Source: Ypsolopha sequella (taxonomy: Eukaryota; Arthropoda; Insecta; Lepidoptera; Ypsolophidae). Taken from it: a DNA stretch of 64,000 nucleotides. Below, one piece after another: positions 25,487-37,422 of this stretch (its first letter is position 1; the number at the start of each line of letters is the position of its first letter). Position numbers and translations under genes: made by a program. The stretch covers positions 24,245,221-24,309,220 of the forward strand of contig OW203986.1 of NCBI GenBank assembly GCA_934047225.1, in the 5' to 3' direction. The notes beneath the pieces are model-generated. The model was not told the DNA's origin. It ran no database searches and worked only from the letters and a program-made list of their open reading frames with translations.

Positions 25487-26812
25487 AAGCAAATTCTCTT
25501 CATAGTCACCGTTGGTTACTCAGTTGTAGAGCCTCATTCTCTGGGTTCCGTATAACTCATGCAGCATCCATAGATCTTATCTGAGGTCCATAAACAAGAG
25601 CTGTCGTTGGACTCCGCCCCAAATCGCCGTTCGCTTCTGGCCAACTAGCCAACACCTCGTTACCTCAGGGTTTTGCGAGCATCAACTATAGAAATTATGG
25701 ACTTTCGCTTTACCCTCCACTAAATACAAAACCATACATCGGTTTGCGTAAAAAATATGTGAAATAGTTATTGAAACGCAAAAAAAATCAATTTATGCCG
25801 TAAAGGGTTACGTGGTAAGAGGGGTAAGAAGTTAATTTTACCCTTTAAATGGGTTCTAGCTGAAATATTGTCATTAATTTTGGGTATTACAATTATCATA
25901 TCTTATGATTCATACCAATGACGTCAGTTGATGGAGAGAGGTCGTTTTCGGCGTACAAATTGATACTGGGTGACAAACGTCACAAATTTGCGCTCGAAAA
26001 TTTGGTCACAATAACTATGCACAATTTTAAGTATATTTCGCTGTTTTTGTACCGTCTTTAATTAAGATATATAAAAATAAAAATACTTTTTTGATTTTGC
26101 ATTGTGCATATTTTGGACATATCAACAGTTTTTAGTGCATATTTCGGCCTTTTTAAGTGCATATTTGCATGCATATTTTGGCATTTTGTTAGTGCATACA
26201 ATCCGATGTCTACTTATGAACATAATATGTTTTTTTTTAAATATCTGAAATAAAGAAGTGTTTCCAAACAGAAGTACCAATTGGTCCGATATGCAATTAG
26301 ATATTAGATTGTTGTCGAGAATCGGTAAGACAACGGGTTAACAGACTTTTCGATATTGATCATAAAGTGAATGTTGTATTTTATAGGTGCCATAAAGAAT
26401 GCCAACGGATTTTATTCAGCAATACACGAGTTGTCGCCGCTATAACCGACCAGATTATAGCCCAGTGGGCGGCGTCTCACGATTCTCCAAACGAGCCGTA
26501 AAATTGACAAATAAAATTTGAATGTTTTCGCGATACATTATCAAAACAGGCCCGGTACTCCCAAAAAGATTCGGTCGATCATTTATCGTTCGATCTTACG
26601 GCCGTCTCCCAACACAATGCGGTGCTAGGCCTTCTTGCTTTCTTTTTTAAAATCGTTAGTGGATAGAAATAAAATAAAAAATACAGCACTTATCTCCAAT
26701 ATCTCGCCGTAAAGTTCCACAAATCAATTATTTGTTTACGTTACAAATACCTTGAGATATTTGCTTTCAAAAGAATGACTGATGTTAGAAATAACAAATA
26801 ATGCTAAAAAAA
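25487..26812. other. Unassigned AT-rich DNA
   Basis: No exon, motif or repeat arm is supported. 26095-26205 has several tttagtgcatattt-like repeats of tgcatatttt. Confidence 0.4.
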
Positions 26813-27175
26813 TTACAGTAGCTTAGCGCAAAACGCTTAACTTAACTTTGTTTTTCTTGTTTAGAAATTTATAATTGAAAAACATTTTGGTATTTGGTAT
26901 TTGACGCGAAAAGTTCAGTATTAGAGAGGTTTATAAAGCAACAGTTTGAAATTGTATACACAATTAGTCATGATCTTCTCAAAACCAACTTAAAATGCTT
27001 TTTTAACTTTGTTTGGACCAGATCATGACTAATTAAACATTAAATTTCAAACTCATGCTTTATAAACCTCACTAATGCTAAACTATTGGCGTCAACTGCC
27101 ATACCAAAATATTTTTAAATTTCTAAACAAGAAATACGAAGTTAAGTTATGCACTTTACGCTAAGTGATTGACGT
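26813..27175. mobile_element. Fold-back MITE (family B), copy 1
   Basis: The outer arms gcttagcgcaaaacgcttaa / ttatgcactttacgctaagt and the inner arms acaattagtcatgatc / gatcatgactaatt form one long hairpin. The core recurs at 32687. Confidence 0.75.
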
Positions 27176-27654
27176 TTAACCTTAAATTGACATTATTTAT
27201 TTTCGAGCTATACTAATGGTTAGATAATTTAATAACTAAAATATGGCACAGAGAAAAAACGAAAGGTCATCGCGTCCATATGAAAAGTAAGCATTGTTTT
27301 CTACTATTTTGCGCTATCTGGAAATGCAGCGACCGTCGTTGTAACAGTCACTTTACATTACGCGATGATATGAACGTTATTTCAATGTCTTCCGTCGATA
27401 TTTCCGTCGAGTTGCTAACTTAGATCAGAGAAGCGCCTTAAGTTAAGAGTGTGATAGAGATGGATATTGAATATACGACCGAACGATCGAATTTTTTCAG
27501 TTCGGAGTAGCACCCCTGGATAAAATATTCATCCCAGCGCGTCGAGGTGCACACTAAGCATCTACACTTATCGGTCGAGCTCTATGGCGACTCTATTAAT
27601 GCTAGAACTTGATATATATTGCAGCAGATAACCGCTGCGCTGGGTCGTAGAGAT

Positions 27655-28640
27655 ATTCTATCTCACGAAGTCCGTTCGGCTATGGTTGTGTAGCAGTGAC
27701 GTGTACAGATGCGCGTATTGTGTGTGTTGCGCGTATTGTACCGCAGCCGAGGTTACGCACACCAGATAAAGTGCGTGTGCTGTGCACTACAACCAGTGGC
27801 GTATTTTTACCCTAGGGCCAAAAAGGCCATGGCCCGGGGCGACAGGCTGCGAGGGGCGGGCGAAAGCTGCATGCACCATGCGCTCAGCTTTAGGCGCCTT
27901 TCATGATCAATCGTTACCTATCTTCTAATTTACATTGCTTTTTGACTTTATATTTTATTTTTAAAAAATTGTCTATCAAAAAACGTAATTAAATATTGAA
28001 TAAATTGTGTTTATTTCTTTGTATACTCTTTAGAGTTTTTTTAATTTATTATCATCATTGTCAGCCCAGAAAAACACACTGCTGGATTTAATTTTATTTT
28101 ATTATTAAAATGTATAATTGCTTTTTTCTCGTTCATTACAAACCTTACATTTTATTTTTGTCACTGTCACTCCAAGCGAAAACACGCTCAGTGCGAGAGG
28201 GGCGGATTCAGGGCGAAAGCGAAAAATGTTAGTTTCATATTTTTTTATAAAAAAACTAAAATAGCTAGCAAAATTTTAAATATCAAATCTTTAGATATTG
28301 TTGAAACTAAATGTTCTGTGGTTGAAACACACCTAATAAAATATGTTTGAGTTCTGTATATGGTTCCTATTCGTCAAACGAGGAGAAAATGTGTGAAGAC
28401 CTCATTTCAACAATTATTTCTATCGAGGAAAATTTATCCAAACATGTTTTCCAATTTCAAAACCCTAGATTATATAGTCAAAATGCATATACCAAAAATT
28501 TTTTTTAATTTTCCGTGTATTTCATGAAATGCACAAAAAAGAAGCACCTCTATTTTTTTTACATATCGCCTTAAAATACGCCACTGACTACAACCATAGC
28601 CAAACGGACCTGGTGAGTAGTCGTGAGATAGAATACCTGT
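27655..28640. mobile_element. Older fold-back element split by a hAT insert
   Basis: tctatctcacgaag...ttcggctatggttg (27657-27692) pairs with caaccatagccaaacgg...tcgtgagataga (28592-28631). The hAT element at 27794-28586 sits between the arms. Removing it with one target copy leaves a hairpin of about 185 bases. Confidence 0.65.
27794..28586. mobile_element. hAT-type non-autonomous element with 8-bp target duplication
   Basis: 793 bases with ends CAGTGGCGTATTTT / AAAATACGCCACTG, flanked by ACTACAAC on both sides (27786-27793, 28587-28594). No transposase frame was seen. The internal part near 28160-28440 resembles 53140-53400. Confidence 0.87.
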
Positions 28641-28828
28641 ACACGCACACATTAAAGTTTCACTTTACTAAATGACTTGAAATTGGAGATGTGTATGTTA
28701 ATTTTATCACCGTGAGCACTAACAATTTATCACCTTGTTACTCTGAATGGAGCTGCTTAAAAAGACTGGGGACAAATTATTTTCTGGGCTCGTTAAAAAA
28801 ACGATTTAAAGACGGAGTCCCGTTGGTC

Positions 28829-29521
28829 CAGGGTTGCCATCAGTCCGGGTTTCCCCGGATTTGACCTAGTTTGAAGGGCGTCCGGGGGTTTCTTTCGCAA
28901 TATATTTATTCTGAGAGTTAATGAGAGATAAAGACTTAATTTTTAAATGATATTGTAAAAGTTACCAGAGAATTTTGCTTTGAAAATAAATATGTGACTT
29001 TCATAACAACAATATTTGTGAAATTTCATTTTACGATTTTCACAAAAATTGTTATTGATCCATGATACTGATCGTGATCACTTACCAAGCTTCCAGTATG
29101 AATTTGGACGGTATGAAAAAGTCACCTTCTATAATAAATAACTTACTAAATTTATTTAATTGTTTTATTTTATTTGTAATACATACTCTCGTCCCAAGAG
29201 CAGTAGAGATCCATGCTGATGCAGCAGATCATCACAAGGTATAAATAATATATTATATATAATAATAAATAAATAATAAAATTGTTTATTTACAAAAGGA
29301 AAAACTTATAGCTATACATAAATAAGTACACATTTTTATTTTTTAAGGAAAAACTATACAAAACTAATACCTTGGCACCTGAGCTAAACCGAAAGATCTG
29401 TATTCCAAAAATATATTATAAGATGTATTATAAATATACCTATGTCTGTGTTTTACGATCGAAATGCCGGGGTTTTAGAGACCCTTGTCCCAGTTTATAG
29501 ATTTTAAAGATGGCAGCCCTA
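28829..29521. mobile_element. CAGGGTTGCCA-ended hAT-like element
   Basis: The ends are CAGGGTTGCCATC and GATGGCAGCCCTA, flanked by cgttggtc (28821-28828) and cgtcggtc (29522-29529), a near-perfect 8-bp duplication. It is AT-rich and non-coding. Confidence 0.65.
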
Positions 29522-30001
29522 CGTCGGTCCCGCATTCGTCCTGTTTATTCAAATTCTAATTTTTAAGCAAGAACAAAGGGCAGATGGTCCTTAGCCGTGG
29601 ACAAAGATGAAGTGCAGCTAGCGTGTTCAGGTTGTATGCACAATGGGAGAGGAACAAAAACTGGCTTATTGTGAGGCGCGTCACATCGCTAAGCCTATTA
29701 CCTGCGCCGGCGCATGCCCCTTGTAAATCTGTCACTGTGGCTCACGAGCCAAGACAAGTGAAGAGCACTGAGCTTCATAGTTTTGATTTTGACGTTCCTG
29801 TAATTAAAACCGGGAAACGGGATGGATTTAAGTTAATCATTTTTAAAGAGTCTTTGTTACTAGCGTTTAGAGCAGGGATGGGCAAACTTTTTCCTACGTG
29901 GGCCAATATTTACAAACAGTATTTATGGAGGGCCAGGTTTTTGAATTTTTGGCCGTACTGGCTAATTGAAATGAAAATATTTGTATTTTCCGAGTTAGTT
30001 G

Positions 30002-30694
30002 TTTTTAGGGTTCCGTAGTCAACAACAAGGAACCCTTATAGTTTCGCCATGTCCGTCTGTCTGTCTGTCCGCGGCTTAGCTTAGAGACTATTATTAGTAC
30101 TAGAAAGCTGTAATTTGGCATGAGTATACATATTTATCACGCCGATAAAGTGGTTAAGTAAAATTTAGAAGAAAAAAAATTTTTATGGTACCTCTTACAC
30201 GTAAAGAGGGGATGTTTTTTTTTTCGTGTATCCCCTAGTGTGGGGTGTCATTGGATAGGTAATTTAAAAATATTGGGGGTGTGGGAAGACCATTTTTCGA
30301 TTCAGGGTTCCGTTTGCGAAATATTAAGCTTAAAAGTGTCCCCTCCCACTGCCGGCGAAACAATTGTATTTGGAGGCGTGAAAAAATCACGGCAGTAGTA
30401 TATACATAACGAAATTAAATAGAAAACTATCACAGCTAAGTAGACTTTACAAGTTAACGAGTACAGATCGCGCCAAACTTTTAGTCCCCTCTAAACACGG
30501 GGCGATTCGCATATCAGCAGGAACAAAATGTATGGGCCGTTCATGGGAAGAGCAACTTCCGAGCGTACTAGAAGTTTGGCGCGATCTGTATTAGTCGACA
30601 AACTTATAAAATGTAGTTGGAGAAGAAGTCCGCATATTGTGTAGGGCGACTACGGAACCCTGCGCGTGGCCCGACACGCACTTGGCCGGTTTTT
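30002..30694 (-). mobile_element. GGCCAAGTGCGAGTC-type repeat, copy 3 (inverted)
   Basis: Begins tttttagggttccgtagtca with a (gtct)n tract and ends acgcacttggccggtttt. It is a close relative of 33186-33879, with the same inner module at 30462-30590. Confidence 0.77.
30462..30590. repeat. Inner inverted-repeat module
   Basis: tacagatcgcgccaaacttt and agtttggcgcgatctgta bound about 129 bases. The module is shared with 33691-33817, and its ends resemble those of the 63229-63840 element. Confidence 0.65.
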
Positions 30695-30718
30695 CTCATT
30701 GTTTTCAAACACATTTAT

Positions 30719-30877
30719 ATCGATTCGGCATAACACGTTTTAACTTATTTGACAGGACTAACCTTATTTTAAGCGTCCTGTCTTTTTCTTTCTTTATCGA
30801 AAAGACAAGGACAGAACGCTTAAATTAAGTTTAGTCCTGTCATAATAAGTTAAGATGTGCTTCACCGAATCGGTACC
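30719..30877. mobile_element. Fold-back MITE (family A), copy 2
   Basis: Nearly identical to 18260-18422, in the same orientation. Confidence 0.82.
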
Positions 30878-31084
30878 ATTATCTCTTATTTTTGCAAAAT
30901 TTAATGATAATATGAACAAATGTTTACCAATGCAGGCAAGTGCACTATTTTAGTTTGTTTTAAATTATGTTATTATTTACTTCTAAGACGAAGGTCGTGG
31001 GCCGGATTGCATACGTTCGCGGGCCGGAGATGGCTCGCGGGCCATAGTTTGCCCATCCCTGGTTTAGAGTATCCTAATTGTGAC

Positions 31085-31320
31085 CGCCTGCGTGGTCTGG
31101 TGGTTCAAGTCTACTCGACTACTAATTCGGAGGTCGCGGGTTCAAATCCCGTTGGGGCACATTTGCGCCTTCGGAGTGGGTCCAGATTTGTGCCCGAGGT
31201 ACGGCGCGGCGGTAGGGCTCGCTGGATGGGACGTAATAATCGTCGGTGAAACGTGGTTGCCTTTCACAGTCCATAATCGTGAACACATCTGACACCCTGA
31301 GGATTCATGTCGTGACGAAA
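31085..31320 (+). repeat. tRNA-derived SINE
   Basis: The head has an A-box-like tggtctggtgg and the B box gggttcaaatcccg. The body has the gggacgtaataatcgtcggt and gaggattcatgtcgtgac blocks. It is a SINE rather than a tRNA gene because the acceptor stem does not close. Confidence 0.68.
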
Positions 31321-32686
31321 AATGTGCACATATTTCTATGTTTTCAGGGTTCTGTCAAGAAACGTGTGACGTCACTTGAGAAGTTTTATAAGCAATCACA
31401 CATCACAATCAGTATAATGTCTAAAATTCTCAAGTGACGTCACATCGGAAAAATCTTTAAAAAATCCTAAAAAAGTAATGGTTAATTTATATAACCAAAA
31501 TAATGAAAACTATGTCTTAAAATGATGTATATTTTCAGAAAAAAAAAATCTTTTAGAAATTAAGCTATGGGACTTGAGCTTTCTGATACGTACGCAGAAA
31601 AAATATCAATTAGTTTATGCAGTAGGCAAGGTATTGATTGGAAACGACCCAACATTTAAAATTATCTGTCTGTCAAAGTGAAGTTGCATGTAAAATGGGT
31701 TAGCACAGGTTTCCAGGTAGTCCCTCCTGATAAAACCAACCAAATATCTTTGCGTTATTCAGAGGACATGTTGTAAATCTGTCAGGCTTTACAATATCAT
31801 TGTTATTCTCGGAAAACGACGCTAACAAATGGCTTTTTGTGCAGTTTGCACATCGAAAGGTGTCTACTGCATACAAAGATATATGGTGCTAGGTACATAC
31901 AAACTCTGTATTATTTAAATCTTTATTAGCAGTTCACAGACACTTCGGATTTATAATATATTTTCAATGCATGTGCTCGTAAAGGCCCACTTTTTATGCA
32001 TCAAAATCGAACAGAAAGTCGATTATTTTGCCCTAGGGCTTTATTATTATAATTTTTTTAATTTATTTACAATGGTTGGCTAACCTGCAGCCTTTCCTTA
32101 GTACCATAAATGTCATACTTTTTTTTCCACTGTTTAACGGCTCTGGATACAGTCCCTTTGAGCCAATTATAATTTAAAGTTCACAAAATGATATTTGTTT
32201 TATTTCCTCACACTATGCATTGAAAAACGTAGTATGGATACACGATACCACGGGCGTAAGAGCAATAAATTACTCGGTTACGTTTAAAACACTCGCTACG
32301 CTCGCGTTTTAAATCGTCCTCGTAATTTATTCCTGTGCTACTATTAGAGCTTTAGCACATATGTTTTACTATGCAACTTTATTTAACTTGATGCAATGCG
32401 ATATTTTTTTTATATATAGAAAGAAAATTAGTCTTTTGGCGTGTTCACAAAAGTATAGTAGAATACTTAAAATACTTGAATACTTGAAATTTGAAATTTG
32501 GCGAAAACTGAATATAAGATCCCATAGAACGGAAACTATGGGATATTCCGGGATTAAATTAAATGTGTATATTATTTATGTGCTATGTTAGTTTTGACTT
32601 TTTGTTTTTTTTTTTTGTATTTAACACTAGGTTTTAAGTAAATGTAAAACTAACACTTTTAAGGAAATAAATTATGTTATGTCTTA
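31321..32686. other. Unassigned AT-rich DNA with small inverted repeats
   Basis: 31360-31445 holds a tgtgacgtcacttgaga / tctcaagtgacgtcaca pair. 32230-32350 holds a ctcgctacgctcgcg-type block. No gene is seen. Confidence 0.45.
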
Positions 32687-32776
32687 ATGCACAATTAGTC
32701 ATGATCTGGTCCAAACAAAGTCAAAACAGCATTTTAAGTTGGTTTGGACCAGATCATGACTAATTGTGCATTAAAC
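32687..32776. mobile_element. Fold-back MITE (family B), core copy 2
   Basis: gcacaattagtcatgatctg pairs with cagatcatgactaattgtgc. It has the same core as 26960-27040. Confidence 0.72.
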
Positions 32777-33185
32777 TAGGTACAAACTCATGCTTGTAAA
32801 CCTCACGAATACTACTTTATATTCTCTGCTAATACCATGGATCGTCCATGCTCATACTAAACTATTGGTGTTAAGTGGACACCTGACGCTATAACATCAA
32901 CAACACCAGGTTTTAAAGGGTTCATTGGAAGAAACTAGATCTCTCCTCATATTGAAGAAAATATATTTGATTTATCGATCTTTTATTTAGGGATTCCACC
33001 TATAAACAATGTATTAAGATTTATACTTTTGTCAAAAAAAAATGTTTTCCACACTCTTTTTTTTTTGTTTTAAACGTTCGTTTCAAAAACGCGGTTAAGA
33101 GATCAACTTGATTTTTTTTTTTATAAAATAGGCAATAGAAACCTAGGTACCTAGGCTTCCGTATTCCGACTTGCACTTGGCCGGT

Positions 33186-33879
33186 TTTTAGGGTTCCGTA
33201 GTCAACAACAAGGAACCCTTATAGTTTCGCCATTGTCCGTCTGTCTGTCTGTCCGCGGCTTAGCTTAGAGACTATTAGTACTAGAAAGCTGTGATTTGGC
33301 ATGGGTATAATACATATATGGGTATAATACGTATAATACTGTGATACATATTTATTATGCCGATAAAGTGGTACAGTAAAATTTTGAAAAAGATTTTTTT
33401 TATGGTAGGAGTACCTCCCCTACACGTAAAGTGGGTATGATTTTTTTTCTCGTCTATCCTCAGTATGGGGTGTCATTGGATAGGTAATTTAAAAATATTG
33501 GGATTGCGAGAAGACCATTTTTCGATCCAGGGTTCCGTTTGCGAAATATTAAACTTAAAAGTGTTAATTTTTGTTAGAGTCAAGTGCCCCCCCCCCACCC
33601 CCTGCCGGCGAAACGATTGTATTTGGAGACGTGAAAAAAATCACGGCAGTAGTATACATAACAGCTAAGTAGGCTTTACAAGTTGACGAGTACAGATCGC
33701 GCCAAACTTTTAGTCCCCTCTAAACACGGGGCGATTCCCATCAGCAGGAACAAAATGTATGGGCCGTTCTTGGGAAGAGCAACTTCCGAGCGGACTAGCA
33801 GTTTGGCGCGATCTGTATTATTAAAGATAATGGTACGGAATCCTTCGTGTGCGAGTCTGACTCGCACTTGGCCTGTTTT
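33186..33879 (-). mobile_element. GGCCAAGTGCGAGTC-type repeat, copy 4 (inverted)
   Basis: A close relative of copy 3. It is preceded at 33150-33187 by the tail of another copy (gacttgcacttggccggttt), so two members sit back to back. Its right end lies 18 bases from the Ryk-like exon. The inner module is at 33691-33817. Confidence 0.78.
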
Positions 33880-33896
33880 ATTTATTTATATCTTAC

Positions 33897-33987
33897 CTAG
33901 TAGTCTCCAAACCTCTGCGCTGCTCAGGTAAACATTGAGATGGGCCAAGCAGACAGGCAACAGCAAAATATACAACAACCACTTCAT
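33897..33987 (-). CDS. First coding exon of a Ryk/Derailed-like Wnt receptor (WIF domain)
   Basis: The 91 coding bases begin ATGAAGTGG and end at a good donor, CTAG|GTAAGA (phase 1). The peptide is a signal peptide (MKWLLYILLLPVCLA) followed by HLNVYLSSAEVWRLL plus a split Gly. A signal peptide followed by LYL-x3-EV-x-RL-x-G is how the WIF domain begins in Ryk/Derailed receptors, which are membrane-spanning Wnt5 receptors with a dead kinase domain. Another WIF protein is possible because only 15 mature residues are seen. No later exon was found in the 33.9 kb downstream, so the first intron is probably very long. A transposon begins 18 bases past the exon end. Reading this short exon as real is fairly sure; the family call is moderate. 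Confidence 0.62.
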
Positions 33988-34480
33988 CTTTACTATGTCC
34001 TGTACTCCTGCCAACAGTTCCCGAGTCCTTACACACAACAAAAAGTTCACCAACAAAACATTTGTTTCACATTTTCAACCATCGTCCAACGAAAACGATG
34101 CTGCCCTCGCCGGTACAGATTACATACCCGAAGAAAACGCATAAATTCACAAGAAAATCGAGTTCAACGTCCAAAACTAAAAGCTTTATGTCAAAAGCTT
34201 TTGAAAACTAGAGAATGGCAATCGTTTTCCAATAACCTTCTTCTCGAATTTTGTTTATAAACATTGAAATATTTAACGCTTCTCTAACGCGACGATTAAC
34301 ACAACCTCCTCCGCGCGCGTCTGCCGTCAAACTGGTTTTCAATATTTTTCGTCGATGAAAAGGGTAGCGCTGCTGTGCTACATCTTTTCTGTCAAGCAAG
34401 AGTGTCACGCAAGAACGTGAAGCTTCTGCCACCGCCATTTTGATTAAGTGACGTTGCGTGCCAATAGATGGCAGTAGTGT
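33988..34480 (-). other. Probable 5' leader and promoter of the Ryk-like gene, with an upstream ORF
   Basis: The stretch is GC-richer than its surroundings. It contains an ATG in strong context (aaaATGGCGG, 34438) opening a 76-codon frame to 34208, which ends 220 bases before the receptor ATG. The frame starts MAVAEASRSC and has no recognised domain. It could be an upstream ORF in the leader or a chance frame. The motif CTGCCATCTATTGGCACG just upstream resembles elements seen near insect promoters. Confidence 0.4.
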
Positions 34481-34500
34481 CTAATTATACAATGTCGAAA

Positions 34501-34599
34501 AATTAAAAGCGGTCGGTGGAGGGAAAGTAAATAATTATACCTACTTATCTACCTAATAATATTCAAGGTACTTCTCCTCTATCGACCGCTTTTAATTTC
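34501..34599. repeat. Small TIR repeat
   Basis: aattaaaagcggtcg and cgaccgcttttaatt bound about 99 bases, just upstream of the Ryk-like gene leader. Confidence 0.65.
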
Positions 34600-34786
34600 C
34601 ACACCGTGAATGAGTTTTGTTTACATGGCCAAATTCATACCGGCTGGGCAAGGGCACCCGGTAAGCTTAGAAAAATAATAACTACAAAAAAAGTCGGTAA
34701 GTACCTAAGCGATCAGGGACCATGGCCCAGTGACACTTTTTTTGATAAATGCAAAATAAAATAAAGGCTTCATTTATAATTGGCCC

Positions 34787-35290
34787 GGAGTTGTTATTTA
34801 TTTATTTCATGGAAAAGACACAGAAGTAAATTACACATAGACACATATTAAAGTAAAAGTTAATTAAATTTACTTCCTCTACGCTTTCCTCAAATACATT
34901 ATCTTTGTAGAAACTAATTGGTGACATTTCTGAGTGAAGTAATGTGTTGAAAATAAAATAATGAGGTAAAGTTTACAAAGCAATTTATGACTAAGCCGAG
35001 CATTCATACACACAATCACACACATGCAATCTCACATACCATCGTTCATGCATACACATGCCTGTTTATTTGATCTTATATTTATTTACGATTTCTGATA
35101 TTAGTTTTTAGTATCTAGAATTTGTCTAACATCTTTTTTAAATTTGATTTTGTTTGTGTTAAATATTTCTACGGTAAGGAGTTGTTTATTGTAGGAGTTG
35201 CAGATTCTTCGGAGGGGGGCTCGACAGCCTGCTTTACTGCGTGAAGCAGGAACTGAGAATAAAGCCTTAGATCGTAAATTAATTCGGTTC
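34787..35290 (-). mobile_element. LINE 3' fragment (C-terminal end of a reverse-transcriptase ORF)
   Basis: On the minus strand, 35290-35105 reads an open frame with LRSKALFSVPASRSK, APLRRICNSYNKQLL and FKKDVRQILDTKN before a stop. This is the usual ending of LINE ORF2 proteins. About 300 bases of 3' sequence follow, ending at a ttatttattt tract. The exact clade cannot be told. Confidence 0.5.
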
Positions 35291-36190
35291 GTAAATTAAT
35301 TAGTATAGAGGGGCACAATTTTTTTTTCGTATTCTTCAAAAAAGGTCATTGAATTTTGGTCCTAATCATTTACCGAGTGTAATCTATCTATATAAATAAA
35401 AATGAATTGCTGTTCGTTAGTCTCGCTAAAACTCGAGAACGGCTGAACCGATTTGGCTAATTTTAGTCTTGAAATATTCGTGGAAGTCCAGGGAAGGTTT
35501 AAACGATGAGAAAATGTGGAAAAATTGGGAGGAAAATACTAAAAACGACAATTTTATTTTCCCATACAAACTGTTCTTACCTGTCAAACATTTGATGTTC
35601 GCCCCGTCGCGTCGGTTCGGTATTTTAGGAATAAAAACATGTAGATCTAGATTAAATAAGGGTTTGGAATCGACAACATATATCCATAATAGCCTGATTA
35701 TCGCGTTATAAGATTTTAAACATGTAAAATATTTACTAAAATATTGACACTTTAATGACACTTGGTTGTTGTGTTGGGTGCGTTCAGAAATATACTTTGA
35801 AACAGTAAAGTTCGCTATACGATCTGAAATTGGGTACTTCCCTAAAAATCAAATCAGCGACTCTTTATCAAATGTCAAAACGCCCCGATACTATGAAATT
35901 TGTATGAGGTTTTACATTATGACGTCACAGTTTTCTGTGATCAAACTGCTTCCTTTTTTCTTAGTTTTTAGCAATTATAAAATTGTCAAACCCTCAAAAA
36001 AATCCGTCAAAATGTTTTAACGATTATTTTAGAAGATCACATTGGATTGTGTCAGTTATTTTACTTTAACAGCAGTCAAGTTTCAGAATGCACGGAATTG
36101 CATTCAATTTATCTATTACCCGCACAAATTATGTTTTTAACACCTGAAAAAAGATTCAAAACTTGATTTGTCATTCTGATACTGCTTACA

Positions 36191-36996
36191 ATGCCGGGGA
36201 GAAAACGACCTAACATAGGTCGTCGAAGTCGATCGAATGTGCGACGAGCTACCTCACGCGCTAATCGAACTGATGACCAGCGAGAGACTGATAATGATAA
36301 CAGTCGTATTGGTATGGCAGATTTGCATTCTAGAGTGAATTACAATGAAGTGGATAATAGGCATAGAATGGAACGAGTTCGGGCACATCGATCACAACAG
36401 AGCGAGCACGGGAAAATGAAATTGATCGATTCCGCAGACGCAATGTTCCTGTGAACCTGGCACGAGGAGCATTCTCCTACGATCAAGAAATAGATTATAG
36501 TGCCGACAAATCTGTAACAATTGGGGAAATGTCAATCATTTGTCAACATTGTAAGGCTTTAAAATACAGCGGTGAATTTGCAGGATTATGTTGTGCTGGT
36601 GGTAAAGTAAAATTGCCACAGTTAGTCCCACCACCTGATCCATTAGACTCATTAGTTTTTGGGATGGTTGATTAATTGATTACAGGTGCTGAAACCAACA
36701 AAAAAGTCAGTGCTATGAATTTTTATTCAAACAGAATCCGTGAAGGTGAAGTAAATCACATTTTGATGTGTCAACGGCTTTTTCATCAGTTGAATCAACT
36801 GTCAGTCAAATTGAGACTGAAAGATTGACGTACATCCGTCTAAACCAACAGCCGAAGTGGTTATATTGTCTTTGCCAACAGCAGCTTCGATCTGAAGAGT
36901 ACATTCATCTCCGCGATGCTATTAATGCCGATGGCAATGCAAACAATGTGGGAAAATGTCAATTTTGCCGGCCACTTACATTGGAAGGCCGCGCCA
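36191..36996 (+). pseudogene. Helitron Rep/helicase N-terminal remnant
   Basis: The frame starts MPGRKRPNIGRRSRSN and shifts near 36420 to continue RRRNVPVNLARGAFSYD, then ICQHCKALKYSGEFAGLCCA and GKVKLPQLVPPPDPL, the standard N-terminal zinc-binding lead-in of Helitron proteins. Further pieces give LRSEEYIHLRDAI and, in another frame, ILPATYIGRPRH, the usual Helitron_like_N block. Stops and frameshifts show it is dead. The coding sequence is interrupted at 36996 by the element at 36997-38747. Confidence 0.75.
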
Positions 36997-37422
36997 CACA
37001 CAGGCGAAAAATCGATAAAAACTGGCATAAACCTAAATTAATATTTATGAAAAGTAAATGACTCATAGTTACAAAACTCTTTGATTGATTGTCAGGTGGA
37101 TAAAGTTGGGACATACTGAACCAATAAAAACTGGTCAAGTGCGAGTTAGACTCTGAAATAAAGGTATATAAATTATTATTTTGTACGAGTCAAGTGCGAG
37201 TAATACTTTTGCACTATAGATTCCGTACAACCATTTTTAAACAAAATATTTATATACTATACAGCTAGTAAGCGCCATCTACATGCTGTATACTAATCGT
37301 ATTTCAGAAACTTGATATTTTTATGATTAAAAAAGTTTTTTTTTTAATTTCTAACATTAATACGCATTGCTTTCAAAGTGATAGGCATTTAATTAAACAA
37401 ATAAACTTTCTTTTTATAATAT

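Larger units (their letters stand above)
29873..31061. mobile_element. hAT-type element with 8-bp duplication, hosting two inserts
   Basis: The ends are CAGGGATGGGCAAACT / AGTTTGCCCATCCCTG, flanked by GTTTAGAG on both sides (29865-29872, 31062-31069). Inside lie a GGGTTCCGTA-type repeat (30002-30694) and a family A fold-back MITE (30719-30877). The gggccggatt/gcgggccggag blocks are common in hAT relics. Confidence 0.87.

Noticed and set aside
31085..31160. Possible tRNA gene with a good B box
   Set aside because: The acceptor stem does not form and the sequence continues into a SINE body.
33935..34260. Two overlapping plus-strand frames of 69 and 106 codons
   Set aside because: Antisense to the Ryk-like leader and signal-peptide exon; no start context or motif.
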